Shown here piece by piece: positions 1 to 4,953 of a stretch of 5,421 nt of DNA. The translations under genes were made by a program, and so were the position numbers. Numbering within the stretch: position 1 is the first letter of the stretch; every line of letters begins with the position of its first letter. Source of the stretch: Clostridia bacterium (GTDB lineage: Bacteria > Bacillota > Clostridia > Christensenellales > CAG-1252); NCBI GenBank assembly GCA_009928745.1, contig SACC01000109.1, forward strand, positions 1 to 5,421, given 5' to 3'. Under the pieces are notes generated by a model. The model saw only the letters and a list, made by a program, of their open reading frames with translations. It searched no databases and was not told the DNA's origin.

Positions 1-103
1 ATTAAAATATAGCTCTTTTTCACTCTTTTTAAATCCACTATTTTTAATATATTTTGAGAATATTTGACACCTTGGCATATTGTAATAAAAATCTTTTTAC
101 CTA

Positions 104-132
104 TTGCATTTTATATAATAAATGATTATAAT
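104..132 (+). promoter_or_regulatory. Candidate sigma-A promoter(s) for the CvpA-like gene
   Basis: TTGCAT at 104-109 and a perfect TATAAT at 127-132 are separated by 17 bp. Transcription from this pair would begin around 139, almost at the ATG at 141, giving a leaderless or nearly leaderless message. A second perfect TATAAT lies at 114-119 but has no good -35 box. A TTGACA at 64-69 has only a weak TAAAAA partner (86-91, 16-bp spacer). The region is very AT-rich, so chance TATAAT matches are likely, and which box is used cannot be settled by eye. Confidence 0.5.
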
Positions 133-140
133 GTAGTTAT

Positions 141-962
141 ATGGGTGTAGCTGATATAGTATTAATTGTAATATTACTGATAGCAATCATTATCGGGTTG
201 AAAAAGGGTACCGCAGGTATCTTTTTTGGCTTTTTCGGGTTTATTATTATCGGTGTCATCTTAGGCATTGTTGTTAATCTTGCCGCGCCTTCTATTGTGT
301 TCACCGACAAAAGCGCCGGAATTCATTCTTCTATTGGCGAGAAAATCTATGACCCGATATACAGCAGATTCCCCACAGACGGCGCTATAGGCGACCTTTT
401 CCACTCCAATATAATTAAAGACGGCGACACGCTGCGCCTTGATACTACGCTAGTAGTCGGAGAAAACACCATTGTTAATCCGACACTGGAGGAGATATTG
501 TCCTCCTCCGAATCCTTCATTCCCGCACAGGCAACTTCAGTTGCAGTAACGATTATAAGCATGTTTTCAAAAGAAGGTCAGACTTTGGCAATGACATTAT
601 CTAACGCTTTTACTATATATGCAGTGGGCACAATTATGTGGATAATTGCCGCCTTTGTCTTAACTATCATCAAGAATATTATAAGGCGTCAAGTATATAA
701 ATGGCTTGATTCCCACAGCACAGCCAGCAAAATCGACCGCGCGGTAGGTATGGCAATCGCTACTATAATAATAGTCTGCATTGTATGGGGCGCCGGATTA
801 TTTATAAAAATACAAGCGGATGCAGGCGAAGACTGGGCTGTTTCTGCGACCGACTATGTAAACGACAATACTTTAGTATTAGAGAAACTTAATCAGGCTA
901 ACTTGTTAATAATGATCGTTGACGGCGAGAGAGCGCCTGATAGCGAGACGCCTACCGAATAA
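141..962 (+). CDS. CvpA-like integral membrane protein with a long extracytoplasmic loop
   Basis: This 273-residue protein has four predicted membrane helices: about residues 4-20, 26-49, 156-178 and 203-224. The first helix ends in GLKKG and the last is introduced by an S-K-I-D-R-A-V-G segment (196-203). This layout, a helix followed by a short basic G-x-(K/R)-x-G turn and later an 'xxDRxxG' helix, is what I associate with the CvpA family (colicin V production protein). That family's role is membrane- and envelope-linked but poorly defined. CvpA proteins are usually about 160-180 residues. The extra length here is mainly a roughly 105-residue segment between helices 2 and 3 (about 50-155), rich in Asp, Ser and Thr and without Cys, and an acidic C-terminal tail (about 225-273). 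The ATG at 141 has no Shine-Dalgarno sequence, but it is the start that keeps the whole first helix, and a consensus -10 box ends only 8 bases upstream. The gene stands alone and ends before a strong terminator. The family call is moderately firm; the cellular function is unknown. Confidence 0.68.
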   Translation: MGVADIVLIVILLIAIIIGLKKGTAGIFFGFFGFIIIGVILGIVVNLAAPSIVFTDKSAGIHSSIGEKIYDPIYSRFPTDGAIGDLFHSNIIKDGDTLRLDTTLVVGENTIVNPTLEEILSSSESFIPAQATSVAVTIISMFSKEGQTLAMTLSNAFTIYAVGTIMWIIAAFVLTIIKNIIRRQVYKWLDSHSTASKIDRAVGMAIATIIIVCIVWGAGLFIKIQADAGEDWAVSATDYVNDNTLVLEKLNQANLLIMIVDGERAPDSETPTE

Positions 963-1047
963 GTAATGTTATCTAAACTAATCATTATAAAATCATATTA
1001 AACCTTACAAGAAGCTATCATTGTGTAGCAATTCAAAGTAAATAGTA

Positions 1048-1078
1048 AAAAATCACCTTCAACTCGAAGGTGATTTTT
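1048..1078. terminator. Bidirectional intrinsic terminator between convergent genes
   Basis: There is a perfect 10-bp stem, AATCACCTTC (1051-1060) against GAAGGTGATT (1066-1075), with a 5-base loop AACTC. Three more A-T pairs (1048-1050 with 1076-1078) extend it to 13 bp. The left arm is preceded by an A-run and the right arm is followed by a T-run, so the hairpin can end transcription on both strands. It lies between the convergent CvpA-like and DUF2804 genes, 85 bases past the stop of the first and 40 bases past the stop of the second. The rest of the 963-1118 gap holds nothing else that I can recognise. Confidence 0.92.
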
Positions 1079-1118
1079 CTCAATTAACTTAGCTTTATTA
1101 CAGATAGTAACCAACCGC

Positions 1119-2156
1119 TTACCATTTGTTATGCACTTTTTCTGCAAATCCTAAGACATCTTTGAGGATAATCTCTTTGCCGTCGTCAAGTATCGCTTTG
1201 CCGCTTATCTTGCCGAATACCTGATGAGGTATCATGCTGAATACCTTAAAGTCTGCGGGAGCATATCTGTCAATAACGGGTGTAAAGTCTAGCTCCAGCC
1301 GTTTGTCATTGGAGGTAAATGTCCAGGGCGACATAAAATCGTCTTTGCCTTGCGCGTCAACAGGGATGTTGAATACTATCTCATCCAATTTGTGCGCTTT
1401 GCCGTTATAAAACAGCATATTTTCACTTGCGGCGCTCGTATCTCCGAAGCCGTAGCCGATATTAAAACCAAAAGTTGAACCGTCCGCAAGCTCGGTCTGC
1501 AAGCTGCCCCAATACCAGGTATTGTCATATGTCCAGACACCTCTGCCCCAGTCAAGCGACGCCATTGCGGTTTTGCCGTCAAAAGTATATTGGGTATCTC
1601 CCATACTGAAAGCGCCGTTCGCGCGCATACAATTAATCTTTTGATTGTAATAAAACCTTCCCTTTTTGGTGAAAGGCGTAGCGATAACCATTGATTCGGG
1701 AGGCGTGTCCGTAAGCGTAACATCGAAAGTTAGATTCTCTTTGTTATCTCCAAAAGCAGGGTATACGCCGTACAATCTTCTTTTTTTGCCGTCGTTCAAA
1801 AATGTCATTTCCACAGCGCCGTTTTTGTAGCTTACATCGCCGCTGTCCGAACTTGCCGGCATTTTTATCTTGCCCATAGGGAACAGAACAAGAGATGATT
1901 TTGTAATCTGCCACGGTTTCTTAAAATCAATAACTGTTGCGCTTAACGCTCCGATATAGCCCATATCGGCAATTGTCAGACATAAGGCGTAATAATCGTT
2001 GCCGATATAGTAATAATCCCATTCTTTTATAAGCGCTTTGGCTGTTTTGATACCAGCGCGGTTATACTGCCAAACCATAGTTTTGGCATAGCCTGGCTCT
2101 GCGATTATGCCCTCTTTATTTAATAAAGGCTGTTTCTTGGTTACTTCATGTTGCAT
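1119..2156 (-). CDS. DUF2804 domain-containing protein
   Basis: This 345-residue protein has no signal peptide or membrane helix and is probably cytoplasmic. I recognise DUF2804 from two stretches. One is L-D-W-G-R-G-V-W-T-Y-D-N-T-W-Y-W-G-S at residues 201-218, whose Trp-rich core is the family hallmark. The other is G-F-G-D-T-S-A-A-S-E-N-M-L-F-Y at about 236-250, followed by an N-G-K-x-H-K-L turn. The N-terminus (L-L-N-K-E-G-x-x-x-E-P-G-Y-A) is also typical, and the length is normal for the family. Many short hydrophobic strands alternate with turns, suggesting an all-beta, lipocalin-like fold. No enzymatic activity is established for this family that I know of, and I do not assign one. The start is supported by AAAAGGAG at 2163-2170 (on the minus strand), six bases before the ATG. 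The gene has its own promoter and converges on a shared terminator, so it is most likely a single-gene transcript. Confidence 0.88.
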   Translation of the reverse strand: MQHEVTKKQPLLNKEGIIAEPGYAKTMVWQYNRAGIKTAKALIKEWDYYYIGNDYYALCLTIADMGYIGALSATVIDFKKPWQITKSSLVLFPMGKIKMPASSDSGDVSYKNGAVEMTFLNDGKKRRLYGVYPAFGDNKENLTFDVTLTDTPPESMVIATPFTKKGRFYYNQKINCMRANGAFSMGDTQYTFDGKTAMASLDWGRGVWTYDNTWYWGSLQTELADGSTFGFNIGYGFGDTSAASENMLFYNGKAHKLDEIVFNIPVDAQGKDDFMSPWTFTSNDKRLELDFTPVIDRYAPADFKVFSMIPHQVFGKISGKAILDDGKEIILKDVLGFAEKVHNKW

Positions 2157-2188
2157 ATCCGACTCCTTTTATTCGTATTCCTATGCTC

Positions 2189-2217
2189 ATTATAATTCTG
2201 TACGCGGTAATAGTCAA
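2189..2217 (-). promoter_or_regulatory. Sigma-A promoter of the DUF2804 gene
   Basis: Reading the minus strand, TTGACT (2217-2212) and TATAAT (2194-2189) are separated by exactly 17 bp. Only one base of the two hexamers differs from consensus. Transcription would start near 2182, leaving a leader of about 26 nt that contains the AAAAGGAG ribosome binding site. Confidence 0.85.
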
Positions 2218-2227
2218 TCCCGACTTT

Positions 2228-2287
2228 TCAAAAATTAGCTTCTTTGTTTTTATAAATCAGGCTTACCTCGTATCCGTCTAATAATTC
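2228..2287 (-). pseudogene. Possible remnant of a dihydrofolate reductase C-terminus
   Basis: Just downstream of folA, the minus strand in another frame reads E-L-L-D-G-Y-E-V-S-L-I-Y-K-N-K-E-A-N-F and then TGA. It resembles the end of FolA itself, D-E-G-Y-N-I-K-F-S-V-Y-K-N-K-L-V-K-T-F: both have an acidic-G-Y start, an alternating beta strand and Y-K-N-K. The frame is open only from 2320 to 2228 and has no start codon with a ribosome binding site. It could be the scrap left by a tandem duplication or a C-terminal exchange of folA, or the old tail left behind after a frameshift. With so few residues, chance is also possible, and the tail is one residue shorter than FolA between the shared Tyr and Y-K-N-K. 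I see no hairpin terminator for folA in this 2218-2295 gap. Confidence 0.3.
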
Positions 2288-2297
2288 GCTAATAATT
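2278..2297. repeat. 9-bp direct repeat at the folA stop codon
   Basis: CTAATAATT occurs at 2278-2286 and again at 2289-2297, separated by CG. The second copy covers part of the folA stop codon. On the minus strand the two units read AATTATTAGCG and AATTATTAGACG, so the similarity extends to about 11 bases with one indel. This looks like a small slippage or recombination duplication at the junction between folA and the DHFR-like tail. Confidence 0.55.
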
Positions 2298-2796
2298 AAA
2301 ATGTTTTTACAAGTTTGTTTTTATATACCGAGAATTTAATATTATAACCCTCATCGGCGTCTGCCGCGCCCTCGTCGACAAGTTCCCAGCCTGCGCGGAG
2401 GTCCAAATTCTCAAAAAACACCTCGGCTTCCCCGTCTGCTTCAACCTTAGTGATATACGCTGTATCGCAGTAATCGAGCATTGTTCTATAAAACATTGCG
2501 CCGCCCACGATAAAGATGTCGTCGCTATTATATTCTTTCAGCTTTGCCGACAGCTCCTCAAGGCTTTGCACTACGATACAGCCGTCTATCGGCTTTCCGC
2601 CGGGATAGAGCACAATGTTGATGCGCTTAGGCAGCGGTTTGCTCCCAGGGAAAGAAAAAAGCGTATTGCTGCCCATTACCACTACCTTATTAAGAGTTTT
2701 CTCTCTAAAATATTGCATATCTTTTTTGAGATGGAATAGTAAATCGTTCTTTTTGCCGATACCCCAATTATTGTCAACTGCTACAATAGTTTTCAT
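2296..2796 (-). CDS. folA: Dihydrofolate reductase
   Basis: The enzyme reduces dihydrofolate to tetrahydrofolate with NADPH in the cytoplasm and is the target of trimethoprim. The protein has 166 residues, normal for the family. Visible landmarks: I-V-A-V-D-N-N-W-G-I-G at 4-14; catalytic acidic residue Asp26 in H-L-K-K-D-M; V-V-V-M-G-S-N-T at 38-45; L-P-K-R-I-N-I-V-L at 55-63, where Arg58 should bind the folate glutamate; and I-V-G-G-A-M-F-Y, the nucleotide-binding glycine pair. Two positions are unusual. The I-P-W before the catalytic region is L-L-F here, which I believe also occurs in clostridial enzymes. The Arg of the cofactor-binding G-R-x-T motif is Ser43. I start at the ATG at 2796 because GGAG (2806-2803) lies six bases upstream. 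The in-frame TTG at 2808, which would add four residues, overlaps that ribosome binding site and is unlikely. No thyA lies next to it. The gene has its own promoter. Confidence 0.93.
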   Translation of the reverse strand: MKTIVAVDNNWGIGKKNDLLFHLKKDMQYFREKTLNKVVVMGSNTLFSFPGSKPLPKRINIVLYPGGKPIDGCIVVQSLEELSAKLKEYNSDDIFIVGGAMFYRTMLDYCDTAYITKVEADGEAEVFFENLDLRAGWELVDEGAADADEGYNIKFSVYKNKLVKTF

Positions 2797-2822
2797 TATG
2801 CGCTCCAATTTATATTTGTATT

Positions 2823-2851
2823 ATTATAGCATAACTCTATTCTTTCGTCAA
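2823..2851 (-). promoter_or_regulatory. Sigma-A promoter of folA, with extended -10
   Basis: On the minus strand TTGACG (2851-2846) is followed after 17 bp by a perfect TATAAT (2828-2823). TGC directly before the -10 gives the extended TGnTATAAT form, so this should be a strong promoter. Transcription would start near 2816, leaving a leader of about 20 nt that carries the GGAG site. Confidence 0.87.
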
Positions 2852-2855
2852 TCTC

Positions 2856-2874
2856 GGATAACGGACGGGATAAC
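2856..2874. repeat. Pair of 7-bp direct repeats immediately upstream of the folA -35 box
   Basis: GGATAAC occurs at 2856-2862 and 2868-2874 with a 12-bp period; read in the folA direction it is GTTATCC twice. The pair begins 5 bp upstream of the folA -35 hexamer, where activator sites often lie. No regulator is identifiable from the sequence, so the regulatory role is only a suggestion. Confidence 0.35.
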
Positions 2875-2950
2875 AATAAGGGGTAGATTATATAGTGGCA
2901 AAATTAGAGTTATGTCTGCAAAAGAAAGAGCGAGACAACGAAAACAAATA

Positions 2951-2998
2951 GGTTACGCCAACCAAAGCTGCCGCGCGGCGCGATGCTTAAGCATAACC
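2951..2998. repeat. GC-rich palindromic patch between folA and uppP; possible uppP terminator
   Basis: The patch contains two adjacent perfect palindromes: GCCGCGCGGC (2970-2979) and ATGCTTAAGCAT (2983-2994), three bases apart. They are framed by inverted arms GGTTACGC (2951-2958) and GCATAACC (2991-2998), which pair with one mismatch. On the minus strand the outer hairpin is followed by TATTTGTTTT (2950-2941), so it could serve as a weak terminator for uppP. The local GC content stands out from the AT-rich DNA on both sides, which also fits a dispersed palindromic repeat. The surrounding gap, 2875-3013, holds no convincing gene. An ATG at 2912 opens a 57-codon plus-strand frame, but it is discussed and rejected separately. 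Confidence 0.4.
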
Positions 2999-3013
2999 CG
3001 CCCGCAATTTTCT

Positions 3014-3757
3014 CTATTGAACAGCGAACGAGAGCGCTCCAAGAATAAATGTGTATATCGCAAAAGGCATAAAAGACATTTTTGAAAAGAATTTTACCAT
3101 TAGTTTTAATGCGAGCAATCCGCTCAAAAATGCCGCTAACGCTCCTGATAGCGCATATAAAATATTGATATTTTGCGTGAAGCCGCCCTTAATGCCCTCC
3201 CATATACTGCCACCGATAATTATTGGCACGGACATCATAAAGGATAATTTTACTGCTTTTTCCTTATCTATTCCAAGCGCCGTCATTGTCGCTATGGTAA
3301 TGCCGCTTCTCGATACTCCCGGCAACACGGCAATTCCCTGCGCAACGCCGGTAAGCAGCGAATTTTTATAATTGAGTTCTTTGCCGTTATGTCTATTTAT
3401 TGTAGCAAGCACAAGTAAAAACGAGGTAAGCAAAAAGCCCATCGGCAAGAACTTGCCAAGCAACATATCCTCAAAGAACAAGGAGAACACAAAGGCTATA
3501 ATTACAGTCGGTACGGATAATAGATATATCCATTTTGCCTCACGGCTCAACGGGCGCTTTATCCACTCGAACATATCTTTACGCATAACGATGATTACCG
3601 CGCCAAGCGAGGCAAGGTGCAATATTAAATTAAAAAATATAGACGGCTCGGCAAGTCCAAGCTTCTCCAGAAGTATTAAGTGACCGCTGCTTGAGACGGG
3701 CAAAAACTCGGTAAGCCCTTGTATAATGCCTAATAAAATGTATTTTATTATTTCCAT
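3014..3757 (-). CDS. uppP: Undecaprenyl-diphosphatase (UppP/BacA family)
   Basis: This integral membrane enzyme dephosphorylates undecaprenyl diphosphate to the monophosphate lipid carrier used for peptidoglycan and other envelope polymers; extra copies can give bacitracin resistance. The 247-residue protein carries both family signatures. The first is Q-G-L-T-E-F-L-P-V-S-S-S-G-H-L-I-L at residues 13-29, with Glu17 and His26 matching E. coli Glu21 and His30. The second is L-P-G-V-S-R-S-G-I-T-I at 145-155, with Arg150 matching Arg174. Several hydrophobic helices fill the rest, and the C-terminal S-F-M-P-F-A-I-Y is typical. It is slightly shorter than the usual 260-275 residues, mainly in the middle loops, with no sign of truncation. 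The ATG at 3757 follows GGGGGAG (3768-3762) by only four bases, a slightly tight spacing, but this start fits the family N-terminus exactly. The gene is divergent from ychF, with a 93-bp gap. Confidence 0.95.
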   Translation of the reverse strand: MEIIKYILLGIIQGLTEFLPVSSSGHLILLEKLGLAEPSIFFNLILHLASLGAVIIVMRKDMFEWIKRPLSREAKWIYLLSVPTVIIAFVFSLFFEDMLLGKFLPMGFLLTSFLLVLATINRHNGKELNYKNSLLTGVAQGIAVLPGVSRSGITIATMTALGIDKEKAVKLSFMMSVPIIIGGSIWEGIKGGFTQNINILYALSGALAAFLSGLLALKLMVKFFSKMSFMPFAIYTFILGALSFAVQ

Positions 3758-3770
3758 ACCGCTCCCCCGA

Positions 3771-3799
3771 TTGACTTAACCTTTTGACTAGTATATAAT
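3771..3799 (+). promoter_or_regulatory. Sigma-A promoter of ychF-argS
   Basis: TTGACT (3771-3776) and a perfect TATAAT (3794-3799) are separated by 17 bp. Transcription should start near 3806, giving a leader of about 45 nt. A second TTGACT sits at 3784-3789 but has no good -10 box at 16-18 bp. The -35 box is only 13 bases from the start codon of the divergent uppP, so this promoter lies inside the uppP leader. Confidence 0.85.
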
Positions 3800-3813
3800 A
3801 GACAAATAATTAT

Positions 3814-3840
3814 ATTATAGGAATAGTCTTTTTATTCCAA
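3814..3840 (-). promoter_or_regulatory. Weak candidate promoter for uppP
   Basis: On the minus strand TTGGAA (3840-3835) precedes a perfect TATAAT (3819-3814), but the spacer is only 15 bp. Another possible -10, TATACT (3795-3790), lacks a recognisable -35. The uppP promoter must lie in this 93-bp divergent gap if uppP is transcribed alone, but the exact boxes are uncertain. Confidence 0.3.
3820..3838 (+). other. Small hairpin in the ychF leader
   Basis: GGAATA (3820-3825) pairs perfectly with TATTCC (3833-3838) around a 7-base loop, GTCTTTT. The stem ends one base before the ychF ribosome binding site AAAGGA (3839-3844). It is short and AT-rich, so it is at best a modest influence on translation or mRNA stability. 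Confidence 0.35.
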
Positions 3841-3850
3841 AGGAACTGAT

Positions 3851-4945
3851 ATGAAACTTGGCGTAGTCGGACTTCCCAATGTCGGCAAATCCACCCTGTT
3901 CAACGCGATTACCAAAGCGGGCGCAGAATGCGCTAATTACCCTTTTTGCACTATTGAACCCAATGTGGGCGTAGTTGCGGTACCCGATTACCGGCTTGAT
4001 AAGCTCGGCGCGCTTTATCAATCCAAAAAGATTACCCCCGCCGCGCTCGAATTCGTAGATATTGCAGGACTTGTCAAAGGCGCATCTAAGGGCGAAGGAC
4101 TCGGCAACAAGTTCCTTTCCCATATCCGCGAGGTTGACGCCATTGTGCATGTAGTAAGATGCTTTGATAATGACAAAATAATAAATGTAAGCGCTGTCGT
4201 TAATCCTGCAAGCGATATAGAGACCATTGATATTGAGCTGATATTTGCAGATATTGAGAGTGTTACCAAAAAGCTGGCGCGGGTTAAAAATCAATCCAAA
4301 TCAGGAGATAAAAAGTATATTGCCGAACTTGAGTTCGTAGAAAACTTACTTGCCCGTCTGGAAAAGGGCGTACCTGTTAGAGATCAAGAGCTTACTCCCG
4401 AAGAAAAAGAATATATACGCGATATGTTCCTGCTTACCGAAAAACCCGTAATTTTCGTGGCGAATATCGGAGAAAACGACTTGAATAAGCCTGACAATGA
4501 TTATGTAAAAGCCGTTCGCGCAATCGCAAAAAAAAGCAAATCCGAAGTTATATCGCTTTGCGCTAAAGTTGAAGAGGAGCTTGCTTCCCTTCCCGACGAA
4601 GATAGAATAATGTTCGCTGAAGAATACGGTATTAGCGAAAGCGGATTATCAAAGCTGATTACCGTTGGTTACGCCCTGCTCGGTCTTATCAGCTATCTTA
4701 CTGCCGGCGAAAAGGAAACGCGCGCCTGGACAATTACTAAGGGCACAAAAGCGCCTCAGGCGGCAGGCAAAATACACACTGATTTTGAAAAGGGCTTTAT
4801 TCGCGCAGAGATTGTCAATTATGACGATTTGATTGCTTGCGGCGGCTCAATATCTACTGCAAAAGAGCGTGGCTTGTGGCGCAGCGAAGGTAAGGATTAT
4901 GTATTTAAGGACGGGGATGTGGTGCTTTTCCGTTTTAACGTTTAG
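3851..4945 (+). CDS. ychF: YchF/OLA1-family redox-regulated ATPase, ribosome-associated
   Basis: YchF is a cytoplasmic Obg-related P-loop protein that prefers ATP to GTP and binds ribosomes. The 364-residue length is standard. The P-loop is G-L-P-N-V-G-K-S-T (7-15). The switch II region is D-I-A-G-L-V-K-G-A-S-K-G-E-G-L-G-N-K-F-L (70-89). The base-recognition motif is N-I-G-E (205-208) in place of the NKxD of true GTPases, which explains ATP preference. S-L-C-A-K (235-239) is the G5 loop. A helical insert spans about 125-195, and a C-terminal TGS domain spans about 281-364, ending in D-G-D-V-V-L-F-R-F-N-V. One deviation: Asn112 lies in I-I-N-V-S where, from memory, E. coli and B. subtilis have a conserved His (E. 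coli His114) needed for ribosome-stimulated hydrolysis. The start is backed by AAAGGA (3839-3844) six bases upstream. argS follows after 8 bp, so the two are probably co-transcribed. Confidence 0.97.
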   Translation: MKLGVVGLPNVGKSTLFNAITKAGAECANYPFCTIEPNVGVVAVPDYRLDKLGALYQSKKITPAALEFVDIAGLVKGASKGEGLGNKFLSHIREVDAIVHVVRCFDNDKIINVSAVVNPASDIETIDIELIFADIESVTKKLARVKNQSKSGDKKYIAELEFVENLLARLEKGVPVRDQELTPEEKEYIRDMFLLTEKPVIFVANIGENDLNKPDNDYVKAVRAIAKKSKSEVISLCAKVEEELASLPDEDRIMFAEEYGISESGLSKLITVGYALLGLISYLTAGEKETRAWTITKGTKAPQAAGKIHTDFEKGFIRAEIVNYDDLIACGGSISTAKERGLWRSEGKDYVFKDGDVVLFRFNV

Positions 4946-4953
4946 GAGCAACT

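Noticed and set aside
1..63. AT-rich DNA with a repeated CTCTTTTT as a possible terminator or repeat element
   Set aside because: I found no stem next to the T-runs, and the repeat is a simple pyrimidine tract. Nothing more can be supported at the window edge.
347..562. 71-codon minus-strand frame within the CvpA-like gene
   Set aside because: There is no start signal or family resemblance, and the plus-strand frame has clear membrane helices and context.
1376..1723. 115-codon minus-strand frame inside the DUF2804 gene
   Set aside because: It lies wholly within the well-supported DUF2804 gene in another frame, and its translation shows no family features.
2797..2808. Alternative TTG start for folA adding M-E-R-I before the ATG
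   Set aside because: The TTG overlaps the GGAG ribosome binding site that serves the ATG at 2796, and DHFR proteins begin close to the M-K-T-I-V-A-V segment.
2912..3085. A 57-codon plus-strand frame (M-S-A-K-E-R-A-R-Q-R-K-...) starting in the folA-uppP gap
   Set aside because: It is very Arg/Lys-rich, runs through the palindromic patch, and its last third is antisense to the uppP 3' end. It has no convincing ribosome binding site and resembles no family I know. It is more likely read-through of repeat DNA.
3051..3683. Two plus-strand frames antisense to uppP
   Set aside because: They are complements of a conserved membrane-protein gene. Their translations have no motif, and neither has a ribosome binding site I could see.
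3815..4294. Minus-strand frame of 159 codons over the start of ychF
   Set aside because: It is antisense to the conserved P-loop and switch regions of ychF and has no recognisable domain, so it is a shadow of the real gene.
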